Assembly: GCF_014235185.1 (NCBI RefSeq)
Contig: NZ_CP060131.1
Span: 875,501 to 939,500 of the forward strand
Reading direction: 5' to 3'
Length of the DNA: 64,000 nucleotides
Source: Pseudonocardia petroleophila
GTDB taxonomy: Bacteria > Actinomycetota > Actinomycetes > Mycobacteriales > Pseudonocardiaceae
The translations under genes and the position numbers were made by a program. The notes beneath the pieces were generated by a model, which was given only the letters and a program-made list of their open reading frames with translations, was not told where the DNA came from and ran no database searches. This document shows, in pieces, positions 23,444-31,569 of the stretch (within the stretch, counting starts at the first letter, position 1; each line of letters starts with the position of its first letter).

Positions 23444-23623
23444 TTTCCCGGCCCTTCGATCGGCTCGCTCCACGGCCGCGCACGAGCTCGGCCGGTCGAC
23501 GCTACGAATCCGGCGTGCCGGTGGTGTTTCGTCGCGGTGACACCGGCGTGCGCCAGGTCAATTCCCCGTGCCGCTTTCGCCGATCGGCCGATCGGGACCG
23601 GCGACCGCCCTAGTGTCGTGACC

Positions 23624-24076
23624 GTGTCGTCACCGGACCGCCGCCTCCACGACGGACGGATCGTGACCACGCGGACGGAGCTGCTGCGCCGCCTCGGCGT
23701 GCCCGCGCCGACCGGGGAGGCCTGGTACCGCGACCGGGACCGCAACGGGCACCCGCCGCCGGTCGCCGCGGTGGGCAGGCGCCGGTACTTCGACGAGGCC
23801 ACGCTGCTCGCCTGGGTCCACGCCCAGCTCCATCCCGCCCCCGCACCGGCCCGGATCGTGCGCAACGGCCGCACGCTCGTCAGCCGCGCGGAGCTCGCGC
23901 GGCTCGCCGGGCTCCCCGAACCGGTGCTCGCCGACCTCTACGCCCGGCGGGCCACCACCCGCCACCCGGTCGCGGTGCACCGGCACCGCCTCGACCTCTA
24001 CTTCGACGAGGTCGAGGCGCTGGCCTGGCACGCCGCCCGGCTGGCGGGGCCGTCACGCCGGCGGAGCGGGCGCTGA
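23624..24076 (+). CDS. Protein with two tandem excisionase/AlpA-like HTH units
   Basis: 150 residues from GTG 23624, two codons after an alternative GTG at 23618. The protein reads as two similar halves. TTRTELLRRLGVPAPTGEAWYRDR...GRRRYFDEATLLAWVHAQ spans about 11-65. LVSRAELARLAGLPEPVLADLYARR...HRLDLYFDEVEALAWHAARL spans about 80-140. Each has a helix pair like MerR/AlpA-type winged helices followed by a short strand and the sequence YFDE-x-x-x-L-A-W. This suggests an internal duplication of a DNA-binding unit. A TAGTGT -10 at 23611-23616 fits a leaderless start. It is divergent from glnN. Function is unknown; a transcription regulator is the best guess. Confidence 0.7.
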   Translation: MSSPDRRLHDGRIVTTRTELLRRLGVPAPTGEAWYRDRDRNGHPPPVAAVGRRRYFDEATLLAWVHAQLHPAPAPARIVRNGRTLVSRAELARLAGLPEPVLADLYARRATTRHPVAVHRHRLDLYFDEVEALAWHAARLAGPSRRRSGR

Positions 24077-25036
24077 CGCGACGGGCGCCGGGGCGAGGGG
24101 CGCCGCGGCCGTCCGCGCCTCCCCCGCCCTGACCACGACGACCCCGCCCAGGACGAGCAGGCCGCCGAGCAGCTGGATCCCGGACGGTGCCTCGGCCAGC
24201 AGGATCCACGCGCAGGCCAGCGCGGCGAGCACCTCGCCCAGCGCGACGAAGGACGCGAGCCGGGACCCGAGCCTGCGGGTGGCGGCGATGCCGCTGACGT
24301 AGGCGAGCGCGGCGGTGACCAGGCCGAGCGCGGCCACCGGCAGCCACCACGGCACGGCGAACCCGCTGAACGCGACCGGCGCCGCCGTCACCGCGAACGG
24401 CAGGATCCCCACCGCCCCCGCCAGCAGCAGGGTGCCGCCGCCGACCAGCAGCCCGCCCGCGGCGAGCACGACCGGGGGGAGTCCCTCGACGTCGCGCGAG
24501 GAGAGCACGAAGTACGACGCCGCCCCGACCATCGCCCCCAGCGCCCACAGCACGCCGACGACGCTCACGTCGGCCCCGGACAGCACGTCGAGCACGAGCA
24601 CCAGCCCGGCGGCCCCGAGGACCGCGCCCAGCGCCGTCAGCCGGCCCGGGCGCTGCCCCTGGCGCAGCCAGAGCCACAGCACGACCGCGACGGGCGCGGT
24701 GTACTCGATGAGCAGCGCGACCCCGACCTCCATGTGCGCCACCGCGTTGAAGTAGGCGAGCTGGCAGCCCGCGACGGCGAGCAGGCCGAACCCGACGATC
24801 AGCCCGACGTTGCGCCGCACCGGCGCCCAGCGCCCGCGCAGCTGCCGCACCGCGACGGGCACGAGCACGGCCGCCGCCAGCAGCACCCGGACGGCTACCG
24901 CCGCGGCGGCCGACCAGCCCGCGTCCATCAGCCCGCGGGCCAGCGGGCCGGAGAGCCCGAACGATGCCGCGGACACGACGGCGAGCCCCAGTCCGGAGGT
25001 GAGCCGCGCCGAACTGTCAGGTGCCAACGTCGTCAT
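24053..25036 (-). CDS. EamA-family (DMT) exporter, RhtA-like
   Basis: 327 residues with ten hydrophobic segments arranged as two EamA repeats. Examples are GLAVVSAASFGLSGPLARGLM at the start and SYFVLSSRDVEGLPPVVLAAGG before the second repeat. RhtA-type proteins export amino acids such as threonine and homoserine or other small metabolites. The last 20 residues are Ala/Pro rich and overlap the convergent HTH gene by 24 bases. ATG 25036 is preceded by TAGCGT (25050-25045 on this strand), so it is probably leaderless. The divergent CGNR gene 38 bases away is its likely regulator, by position. Confidence 0.9.
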   Translation of the reverse strand: MTTLAPDSSARLTSGLGLAVVSAASFGLSGPLARGLMDAGWSAAAAVAVRVLLAAAVLVPVAVRQLRGRWAPVRRNVGLIVGFGLLAVAGCQLAYFNAVAHMEVGVALLIEYTAPVAVVLWLWLRQGQRPGRLTALGAVLGAAGLVLVLDVLSGADVSVVGVLWALGAMVGAASYFVLSSRDVEGLPPVVLAAGGLLVGGGTLLLAGAVGILPFAVTAAPVAFSGFAVPWWLPVAALGLVTAALAYVSGIAATRRLGSRLASFVALGEVLAALACAWILLAEAPSGIQLLGGLLVLGGVVVVRAGEARTAAAPLAPAPVASAPAPPA

Positions 25037-25080
25037 GGGTCATGACGCTAGGGTCCGTGCCGTAAGGTGTCAACGTGGTC
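25019..25080. promoter_or_regulatory. Divergent promoter with 16-bp direct repeats (AGGTGYCAACGTSGTC)
   Basis: AGGTGCCAACGTCGTC (25019-25034) and AGGTGTCAACGTGGTC (25065-25080) differ at two positions and start 46 bp apart. One covers the first codons of the exporter gene, the other the start of the CGNR gene. Between them are two -10-like hexamers facing opposite ways, TAGCGT (25050-25045) and TAAGGT (25063-25068), each 7-8 bases before a start codon. A bound protein at both copies would cover both starts. The CGNR protein is the obvious candidate. Confidence 0.55.
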
Positions 25081-25608
25081 TTCGCTCATGACACGAACGC
25101 GTCGCTGCAGGCCGCGGTCGTCCTTGCCAACTCCGCGCTGGAACCCGACACGCTGACCACGGTCGCCCAGCTCGACGCGTTCTACGCGGAGTTCTCCTAC
25201 ACCGGCACCCACGACGGCGACGCGGCCGAGCTGGCGGCGGTCCGGGCGCTGCGCGGTCCGCTGCGCGAGCTGCTCACCGCCGACCGGGACACCGCGGTGC
25301 GGCTGGTCAACCGGACGCTGGCCGAGCGCGACGTCCGCCCGCGGCTCGTGCGCCACGACGGCTGGGACTACCACCTGCACGTCACCGACCCGGCCGCCCC
25401 GCTGGCCGACCAGATCGCCGTGGAGACGGCGATGGCGATGGTCGACGTCATCCGCGCCGACGAGCTGGGTCGGCTCTCGATCTGCGCCGACGACACCTGC
25501 GACGGCGTGGTACTCGACCTGTCCCGCAACCGCTCGCGGCGCTTCTGCAGCACGGCCTGCACCAACCGCGTGGCCGCGGCGGCGTACCGGGCCCGGCGCT
25601 CCGGCTGA
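25075..25608 (+). CDS. CGNR zinc-finger / ABATE-domain transcription regulator
   Basis: 177 residues. The N-terminal part matches the ABATE (putative stress-induced) domain, with the short LANSALEPDTLTT opening. The C-terminus is a CGNR-type zinc finger: CADDTCDGVVLDLSRNRSRRFCSTACTNR, here named in part, has four cysteines spaced C-x4-C-x15-C-x3-C. CTNR stands where the family usually has CGNR, and the tail is AAAAYRARR. GTG 25075 sits exactly seven bases after TAAGGT, so it is probably leaderless. It is divergent from an EamA exporter it may control. Family members are found beside transporter and enzyme genes in actinomycetes. Confidence 0.9.
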   Translation: MVFAHDTNASLQAAVVLANSALEPDTLTTVAQLDAFYAEFSYTGTHDGDAAELAAVRALRGPLRELLTADRDTAVRLVNRTLAERDVRPRLVRHDGWDYHLHVTDPAAPLADQIAVETAMAMVDVIRADELGRLSICADDTCDGVVLDLSRNRSRRFCSTACTNRVAAAAYRARRSG

Positions 25609-25614
25609 CCCGCC

Positions 25615-27393
25615 TCAGCCCAGCGCGCGGTCCAGGTTGATCGCCGCGCTGATCAGCGACAGGTGGGTGAAGGCCTGGGGGAAGTTGCCGAGCTGGTCCC
25701 CGGTCAGGCCGATCTCCTCGGCGTAGAGCCCGAGGTGGTTGGCGTAGGTGAACATCTTTTCCAGCGCGACCCGAGCCTCGGGGAGCCGGCCGGCGCGGGT
25801 GAGCGCCTCGACGTACCAGAACGAGCACATCGAGAACGTGCCCTCGTCGCCGTCGATGCCGTCCGGGGCGTCGTAGCGGAAGACCAGGGTGTCGACGACG
25901 AGCTCCTCCTCGATCGCGCGCAGCGTCGAGAGGAACCGCGGCTCGGTCGGCGCCACGAACTTCACCATGGGCATGAGCAGCACCGACGCGTCGAGCGTGG
26001 TCGCGTCGTAGCGCTGCACGAACGAGCCGCGCTCGGCGTCCCAGCCGCGGTCCATGATCTGGTGGTAGATCTCGTCGCGGGTGGTGGTCCAGCCGGAGAG
26101 GTCGCCGGGCAGGCCGCGGCGGCGGGCCATCCGGATCATCCGCTCCAGCGCGACCCAGCACATCAGCCGCGAGTAGACGTGGTCGCCGCGGCCGCCGCGG
26201 GTCTCCCAGATGCCCTCGTCGGGCCGGTCCCAGTGCTCGCGCAGCCAGTCGATGGCCCCGCAGAGGTTCTGCCAGTCGTCGTGGGAGATCCCGGCGCCGT
26301 ACTTGTCGTAGAGGTAGACCGAGTCGATGATCTCGCCGTAGACGTCGAGCTGGAGCTGGTCGCCCGCCCCGTTGCCGACCAGCACCGGCGTCGAGCCGCG
26401 GTAGCCGGACAGGTGCTCCAGCTCGACCTCGGCGGGCGGCGGGTCGCCGTCGATGGTGTACATGACGCGCAGCGGGCCGCTCTCGTCGTCGCGCGGCTCG
26501 GCGAAGCGGTCGGTCAGCCACCCGACGAACGCGCCCGCCTCGCGCGTGAACCCCAAGCGCAGCAGCGCGTAGAGGGAGAAGGCGGCGTCGCGCAGCCACA
26601 CGTAGCGGTAGTCCCAGTTGCGCTCGCCGCCGAGCTCCTCGGGCAGCCCCATCGTCGGGGCGGCGACGATCGCGCCGGTCGGTTCGTGGGTCAGCAGCTT
26701 AAGCGTGATCGCCGAGCGGTGCACCATCTCGCGCCAGCGCCCGGTGTAGGTCGAGCTGGTGAGCCAGTCGCGCCAGAACCGCAGGGTGGCGTCGAACAGC
26801 GCGTCGACGTCGGACGGCGCGAGGTCGTCCGGCACGTCGTCGGAGGGGTCCCCGACGGCGAGCACGAACAGCGCGCTCTCCCCCGCCGCGAGGTCGAACT
26901 CGGCGGACGCGTCGGCGTCGCCCGTGGCCAGCCCGACGGAGCTGCCGACAGCGAGCGTCAGGTCCTCGCCGGTGAACAGGACCCCGCCCGGCACCGCCTT
27001 GGCCGCGGCCCGCTCGCGCGCGTACCCCGGGCGGGGCACGATCTCGGTCCGCATCCCGACCTCGCCCCGCACGTTCAGCACGCGCCGCACCAGCCGCTGC
27101 GGCCCGTCCCCGACGGGCATGAAGTCCTGCACCTCGACGATGCCGTGCTCGGTGAGGAAGCGCGTGACGAGCACGGCGGAGTCCGGGTAGTAGAACTGGC
27201 TGCGCGAGGCGACCTCACAGGTCGGCGCCATCGCCCAGTGCCCGCCGCCCTCGGCGTCGAGCACGGCGGCGAACGCGCTGGGCGCGTCGAAGCGGCCGGG
27301 GCAGAACCAGTCGACGGTGCCGTCGGTGCCGACGAGCGCGGCCGAGCGCAGGTCGCCGATGAGGCCGTGCTCGGCGATCGGGAGGTAGCTCAC
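25615..27393 (-). CDS. GH15 glycoside hydrolase (trehalase/glucoamylase-like)
   Basis: 592 residues from GTG 27393. The N-terminal beta-sandwich ([39 protein letters not shown]) is followed by an (alpha/alpha)6 barrel, with [27 protein letters not shown] and the C-terminal [18 protein letters not shown] carrying candidate catalytic acids. Mycobacterial relatives hydrolyse trehalose to glucose. Others act on small alpha-glucosides, so the substrate is not fixed by sequence alone. Its GTG overlaps the zwf stop (GTGA), coupling it to glucose-6-phosphate oxidation. It ends six bases from the convergent CGNR gene. Confidence 0.93.
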   Translation of the reverse strand: MSYLPIAEHGLIGDLRSAALVGTDGTVDWFCPGRFDAPSAFAAVLDAEGGGHWAMAPTCEVASRSQFYYPDSAVLVTRFLTEHGIVEVQDFMPVGDGPQRLVRRVLNVRGEVGMRTEIVPRPGYARERAAAKAVPGGVLFTGEDLTLAVGSSVGLATGDADASAEFDLAAGESALFVLAVGDPSDDVPDDLAPSDVDALFDATLRFWRDWLTSSTYTGRWREMVHRSAITLKLLTHEPTGAIVAAPTMGLPEELGGERNWDYRYVWLRDAAFSLYALLRLGFTREAGAFVGWLTDRFAEPRDDESGPLRVMYTIDGDPPPAEVELEHLSGYRGSTPVLVGNGAGDQLQLDVYGEIIDSVYLYDKYGAGISHDDWQNLCGAIDWLREHWDRPDEGIWETRGGRGDHVYSRLMCWVALERMIRMARRRGLPGDLSGWTTTRDEIYHQIMDRGWDAERGSFVQRYDATTLDASVLLMPMVKFVAPTEPRFLSTLRAIEEELVVDTLVFRYDAPDGIDGDEGTFSMCSFWYVEALTRAGRLPEARVALEKMFTYANHLGLYAEEIGLTGDQLGNFPQAFTHLSLISAAINLDRALG

Positions 27394-28754
27394 CCGGGCA
27401 GCCGCCAACCGCGCTCGCCGGCCAGGTCGAGCGCCTCCTGCGGCCCCCACGACCCCTGCTCGTAGCGGTGCACCGGCGGCGGGTCGGCGAGCACCGGGTC
27501 GCACAGCTCCCAGAGCCGCTCCACCTCGCGCGTGCTGGTGAACAGCGTGTGGTCGCCCGCCATCGCGTCGAGGAGGAGCTTCTCGTAGGCCTCCAGCGAG
27601 TCCTCGCCGCCGAACCGCAGCGACAGCGTGTGGGCCTCCAGCGCGAGCTCGGGCCCGGGCGTCTTGGTGCGGATGTCGAGGGAGATGCGCGGCTCGTCGG
27701 TCAGCTCCAGCACCAGCTCGTTCGGGGCGCCGTCGGTCTCGCCCGCGAACATCGCCAGCGGCGGCTCCCGGAAGCCGAGCGTGATCGTCCGCCGGGTGGC
27801 GCCCATCGACTTGCCGGTGCGCAGCAGGAACGGCACGCCCTTCCAGCGCCAGTTGTCGATGTGGGCCTCGATCGCGACGAACGTCTCGACGTCGGAGTCG
27901 TCGTCGACGCCCTCCTCGTCGCGGTAGCCCGCGTACTGGCCGAACACGACGCGCTCGGGATCCAGCGGCCGGATCGCGCGGAAGACCTTGGCCTTCTCCT
28001 CGTGCAGCGCGTCGGCGTCGAGGACGACGGGCGGCTCCAGCGCGACGAACCCGAGCAGCTGGAACAGGTGCGTGGAGATCATGTCGCGGAACGTGCCCGT
28101 CGACTCCATGAACGACGCCCGGCCCTCGATCCCGATCTCCTCCGGCACGTCGATCTGCACGTAGGCGACGTGCTGGGCGTTCCAGATCGGCTCCATGAGC
28201 CCGTTGGCGAAGCGCAGCGCGAGGATGTTCTGCACCGCCTCCTTGCCCAGGAAGTGGTCGATGCGGAAGACGTCGTCCTCGCCGAAGGTGCCCAGCACCG
28301 CCGCGTTGAGCGCCTTCGCCGAGGCCAGGTCGCTGCCGAACGGCTTCTCCAGGACGAGATGGGCGCGTTCGGCGAGACCCGTCGAGTCGAGCATCGCGAT
28401 CATGGGTTCCATCGCCGACGGGGGGACCGACAGGTACAGCAGCCGCCGGACGTCGTCCCCGCCCAGGTCCTTCTCGGCCTCGGCCACCGCGGCGGCGAGG
28501 TCGTCACCGTCGTCGGCCGAGGACACGACGAACCGGATCCCGGACGCGAACTCCGCCCACTCCTCGCCCCCGTCCTCGGGGGCGACGGACGAGCGGAACT
28601 CCTCGTCGGAGCCGGGCGAGTGCCGGCCGGTTCCGATGATCCGTACCTCGGGCAGGAGCCCGGCGCGGTGCAGGCGGAACAGGCCCGGGAACAACTTGCG
28701 CTTCGCCAGGTCGCCGGACGCGCCGAACAGGACCAGGACGTGGGGTGACGTCAT
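27390..28754 (-). CDS. zwf: Glucose-6-phosphate 1-dehydrogenase
   Basis: 454 residues. It oxidises glucose 6-phosphate to 6-phosphogluconolactone with NADP+, the entry to the pentose phosphate pathway. The nucleotide-binding [14 protein letters not shown] lies near residue 11, the substrate-binding/catalytic [13 protein letters not shown] near 165, and [14 protein letters not shown] near 310. ATG 28754 is the first codon of the family N-terminus. It is coupled by GTGA to the GH15 gene downstream. Its start is 34 bases from the divergent antiporter regulator start. Confidence 0.96.
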   Translation of the reverse strand: MTSPHVLVLFGASGDLAKRKLFPGLFRLHRAGLLPEVRIIGTGRHSPGSDEEFRSSVAPEDGGEEWAEFASGIRFVVSSADDGDDLAAAVAEAEKDLGGDDVRRLLYLSVPPSAMEPMIAMLDSTGLAERAHLVLEKPFGSDLASAKALNAAVLGTFGEDDVFRIDHFLGKEAVQNILALRFANGLMEPIWNAQHVAYVQIDVPEEIGIEGRASFMESTGTFRDMISTHLFQLLGFVALEPPVVLDADALHEEKAKVFRAIRPLDPERVVFGQYAGYRDEEGVDDDSDVETFVAIEAHIDNWRWKGVPFLLRTGKSMGATRRTITLGFREPPLAMFAGETDGAPNELVLELTDEPRISLDIRTKTPGPELALEAHTLSLRFGGEDSLEAYEKLLLDAMAGDHTLFTSTREVERLWELCDPVLADPPPVHRYEQGSWGPQEALDLAGERGWRLPG

Positions 28755-28788
28755 GGGACCAGCTACCCGCTACGGCTACCGTGGACAC

Positions 28789-29265
28789 GTGAACGTAGAG
28801 GTGACGCCGCTCCCAGGCATCGGTGTACGCAAGGACTTCGCGCTGCGCAACGGACGGCGCGTCGGCGTCGTCTCCCATCGCGACGGCCAGATCGAGCTGA
28901 TCATCTCCCACGTCGACGACCCGGACGCCTCGCTCGCCGAGGTCCCGCTCGCGCCCGACGAGGCCGGGGCGCTGGCCAACCTGCTCGGCGGGCCGCAGCT
29001 CGTCGCCCAGCTCACCGACGAGCACCGGGAGCTGCCGGGGATCCACACCCGGCAGATCCCGGTCGGGCCGCCGTTCGACGGGCGCACGCTGGGCGACACC
29101 GCCCTGCGCACGCGCACCGGGGTGTCCGTCGTCGCGGTGATGCGCGCGGGCCAGGTCCACCCCTCGCCCACCCCCGACTTCACGCTGACCGCGGGCGACC
29201 TCATGGTCACCGTCGGCACGACCGAAGGGCTCGACAACGCCGTCGCGATCCTGAAGAAGGGCTGA
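28789..29265 (+). CDS. Cation:proton antiporter regulatory subunit (KhtT-like, TrkA-C domain)
   Basis: 158 residues from GTG 28789. The N-terminal VNVEVTPLPGIGVRKDFALRNGRRVGVVSHRDG and the C-terminal RCK-C/TrkA-C domain (GRTLGDTALRTRTGVSVVAVMR, FTLTAGDLMVTVGTTEGLDNAVAIL) match KhtT-type subunits. These bind nucleotides such as c-di-AMP and gate K+/H+ antiport in relatives. A TACCGT hexamer at 28777-28782 ends seven bases before the GTG, so the message is probably leaderless. The antiporter gene follows after three bases. The longer upstream frame is antisense to zwf and rejected. Confidence 0.9.
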   Translation: MNVEVTPLPGIGVRKDFALRNGRRVGVVSHRDGQIELIISHVDDPDASLAEVPLAPDEAGALANLLGGPQLVAQLTDEHRELPGIHTRQIPVGPPFDGRTLGDTALRTRTGVSVVAVMRAGQVHPSPTPDFTLTAGDLMVTVGTTEGLDNAVAILKKG

Positions 29266-29268
29266 CGC

Positions 29269-30465
29269 GTGGAGGAATCGGCCCTGCACCTGCTCGAGCT
29301 GGGTGCGGTGTTCTTCGTGCTCGGGCTGCTGGGCCGGCTCGCGGGCCGGATCGGGCTCTCCCCGATCCCGCTCTACCTGATCGGCGGGCTGGCGTTCGGC
29401 AACGGCGGGATCATTCCGCTGGGCGGCATCGAGGAGTTCACGAGCCTCGCGGGCGAGGTCGGCGTCGTGCTGCTGCTCCTGCTGCTCGGGCTGGAGTACT
29501 CCGCGGCCGAGCTCGTCACCGGGCTCAAGCGGTCGTGGACGGCGGGGCTGCTCGACATCGTGCTCAACGCCGCGCCGGGCGTCGCCGTCGCGCTGATCCT
29601 GGGCTGGGGCCCGGTCGGGGCGCTGGTGCTCGGCGGCGTCACCTACATCTCCTCGTCCGGGATCATCGCGAAGGTCCTCGGCGACCTCGGCCGCCTCGGC
29701 AACCGCGAGACCCCGGTGGTGCTGTCGATCCTCGTGTTCGAGGACCTCGTGATGGCCGTCTACCTGCCGATCCTCACCGCGGTGCTGATCGGGGTGTCGC
29801 TCGTCGGCGGGCTCACGGCGGTCGCGGTGTCGGTGGCGGTGCTCGCCGTCGTGCTGCTGGTGGCGCTGCGCTACGGCCGCTACGTCTCCGCGCTCGTCGA
29901 CTCCCCCGACCGCGAGGTCTTCCTCCTCAAGGTGCTCGGACTCGCCCTGCTCGTCGCCGGGTTCGCGCAGGCCATGCAGGTCTCCGCGGCCGTCGGGGCG
30001 TTCCTGCTCGGCATCGCGATCTCCGGGTCCACCGCGGAGAACGCCACCAAGCTGCTGGAGCCGCTGCGCGACCTGTTCGCCGCCGTGTTCTTCGTCGTGT
30101 TCGGCCTCAACACCGACCCGGCGTCGATCCCTCCGATGCTGGGCTGGGCCGTCGTGCTCGCCGTCTCCACCACCGCCACGAAGATCGCGACGGGCTGGTG
30201 GGCGGCGCGGAGACAGGGCATCGGGCCGCTCGGCCGGGCCCGGGCCGGGGCCGCGCTCGTGGCCCGCGGGGAGTTCTCGATCGTCATCGCGGGACTGGCC
30301 GTGAGCTACGCGGCCGTCGACGACCGGCTCGCCGCCCTCGCCACGACCTACGTCCTGCTGATGGCCGTCATCGGTCCGGTCGCGGCCCGGGTGGTGGAAC
30401 CGGTGGTGCGGAGGCTCCGCCGCAGTCCGGCCCCGGTCGCGGCGGTCCCGGCCACGGGCCCCTGA
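29269..30465 (+). CDS. CPA2-family cation:proton antiporter (KhtU/KefB type)
   Basis: 398 residues with about 12 membrane segments. Family motifs include LSPIPLYLIGGLAFG, VVLLLLLLGLEYSAAEL, and SSSGIIAKVLGDLGRLGNRETPVVLSILVFEDL, with the acidic residue in the ion path. It lacks the C-terminal TrkA-N domain of KefB/C, consistent with a separate regulatory subunit encoded just upstream. Expected role: K+(Na+)/H+ exchange for pH and potassium balance at the cytoplasmic membrane. Start GTG 29269. It ends ten bases before a tandem 22-bp repeat. Confidence 0.93.
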   Translation: MEESALHLLELGAVFFVLGLLGRLAGRIGLSPIPLYLIGGLAFGNGGIIPLGGIEEFTSLAGEVGVVLLLLLLGLEYSAAELVTGLKRSWTAGLLDIVLNAAPGVAVALILGWGPVGALVLGGVTYISSSGIIAKVLGDLGRLGNRETPVVLSILVFEDLVMAVYLPILTAVLIGVSLVGGLTAVAVSVAVLAVVLLVALRYGRYVSALVDSPDREVFLLKVLGLALLVAGFAQAMQVSAAVGAFLLGIAISGSTAENATKLLEPLRDLFAAVFFVVFGLNTDPASIPPMLGWAVVLAVSTTATKIATGWWAARRQGIGPLGRARAGAALVARGEFSIVIAGLAVSYAAVDDRLAALATTYVLLMAVIGPVAARVVEPVVRRLRRSPAPVAAVPATGP

Positions 30466-30474
30466 CCCCCCGCT

Positions 30475-30606
30475 CCGCCCCCACCCGGCGAGTTTGCCGC
30501 CCCCACCCGGCGAGTCTGCCGCCTGCGCCCCGCGAGTTTGCCGCCCCCACCCGGCGAGTTTGTGGCCTACGCCCGGCGAGTTGGCCGCCCCCACCCGGTG
30601 AGTCCG
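30475..30606. repeat. Six-unit, exact 22-bp-period tandem repeat between convergent genes
   Basis: Units start at 30475, 30497, 30519, 30541, 30563 and 30585, all 22 bp long with no gaps. The consensus is CCGCCCCCACCCGGCGAGTT followed by TG. Units 1 and 4 are identical and unit 2 differs from them at one base; units 3, 5 and 6 have drifted. An inverted copy of the core (ACTCGCGGGGGTGGGG) lies at 30664-30679, right at the stop of the convergent rsmI gene. The array lies in the roughly 210-base gap between the antiporter and rsmI stops. No function is known to me. Confidence 0.88.
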
Positions 30607-30679
30607 CCGATGACGCCCTCATCCCCGGACGCGATCGGCAAAGACGCCGTGCCCCGGCGGAAAACTCGCGGGGGTGGGG

Positions 30680-31534
30680 TCAGTCGCGGGCGGCGAGGGC
30701 CGCCTCGTAGAGGTCGCGCTTGCCCACCCCGGCCGCCCCGGCCACCGCGGCGACGGCGTCCTTGAGGCGCTCGCCGTCGGCCACCCGCTCGGCGACGGCG
30801 TCGACGAGCGACTCCACGGGCGGCGCGGTCGTCGGCGCGGCCCCGGCCAGCACCACCGTGATCTCACCGCGCACCGGGCCCTCCCGCGCCCACGCGGCCA
30901 GCTCGGCCAGCGGCCCGCGCAGGACCTCCTCGTGCTTCTTCGTCAGCTCCCGGCACACCGCGGCGCGCCGGTCGGCGCCGAGGACGGTGACGGCGGCGGC
31001 GAGGGTGTCGGCCAGGCGGTGCGGCGACTCGAAGAACACCGTGGCGCGCGGCTCGGCGGCAAGGGTCTGCAGCCACCGCGTCCGCTCCCCGCCCCGGCGC
31101 GGCGCGAAGCCCTCGAAGCAGAACCGCTCCACGGGCAGGCCGGACAGCACGAGCGCCGTCGTGACCGCCGACGGGCCGGGCAGGCAGGTCACCGGCAGGT
31201 CCTCGGCGGCGGCCGCGGCGACGAGCCGGTAGCCGGGGTCCGACACCGCGGGCATCCCGGCGTCGGAGACGAGCAGCACGGTGCGGCCGCCGCGCACGTC
31301 GTCGAGCAGGCCGGGCAGCCGGGCCGCCTCGACGGCGTCGTAGTGGCTGATCACCTTCCCGGTGACGGTGACGCCGAGTGCCGCGGCGAGCGACCGGAAG
31401 CGCCGCGTGTCCTCCGCCGCGACGACGTCGGCGCGGCCGATCGCGTCGACGAGCCGGGCCGACGCGTCGCGCGCGTCACCGAGCGGGGTGGCCGCCACGA
31501 GCAGCATCCCGGGGGCCCCGGCGTCGGTCGACAT
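30680..31534 (-). CDS. rsmI: 16S rRNA (cytidine1402-2'-O)-methyltransferase
   Basis: 284 residues, tetrapyrrole-methylase fold. It methylates the ribose of C1402 in 16S rRNA. The opening GMLLVAATPLGDARDAS, AEDTRRFRSL, LVSDAGMPAVSDPGY, CLPGPSAVTTALVLSGLP and FEGFAPRRGGER are the family's conserved segments. ATG 31534 is preceded by TAGGGT at 31547-31542 on this strand and is probably leaderless. The divergent pmt gene starts 35 bases away, the order seen in M. tuberculosis (Rv1002c/Rv1003). Confidence 0.95.
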   Translation of the reverse strand: MSTDAGAPGMLLVAATPLGDARDASARLVDAIGRADVVAAEDTRRFRSLAAALGVTVTGKVISHYDAVEAARLPGLLDDVRGGRTVLLVSDAGMPAVSDPGYRLVAAAAAEDLPVTCLPGPSAVTTALVLSGLPVERFCFEGFAPRRGGERTRWLQTLAAEPRATVFFESPHRLADTLAAAVTVLGADRRAAVCRELTKKHEEVLRGPLAELAAWAREGPVRGEITVVLAGAAPTTAPPVESLVDAVAERVADGERLKDAVAAVAGAAGVGKRDLYEAALAARD

Positions 31535-31569
31535 GTGGCCCACCCTACGAGCGGCCTACCATCTGCCGG

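Noticed and set aside
28504..30594. Reading through the 22-bp repeat as a coding repeat protein
   Set aside because: The frame is the antisense of the antiporter gene and has no start or domain support.
30475..30683. CRISPR array
   Set aside because: The 22-bp units are directly adjacent with no variable spacers, and no cas gene is near.
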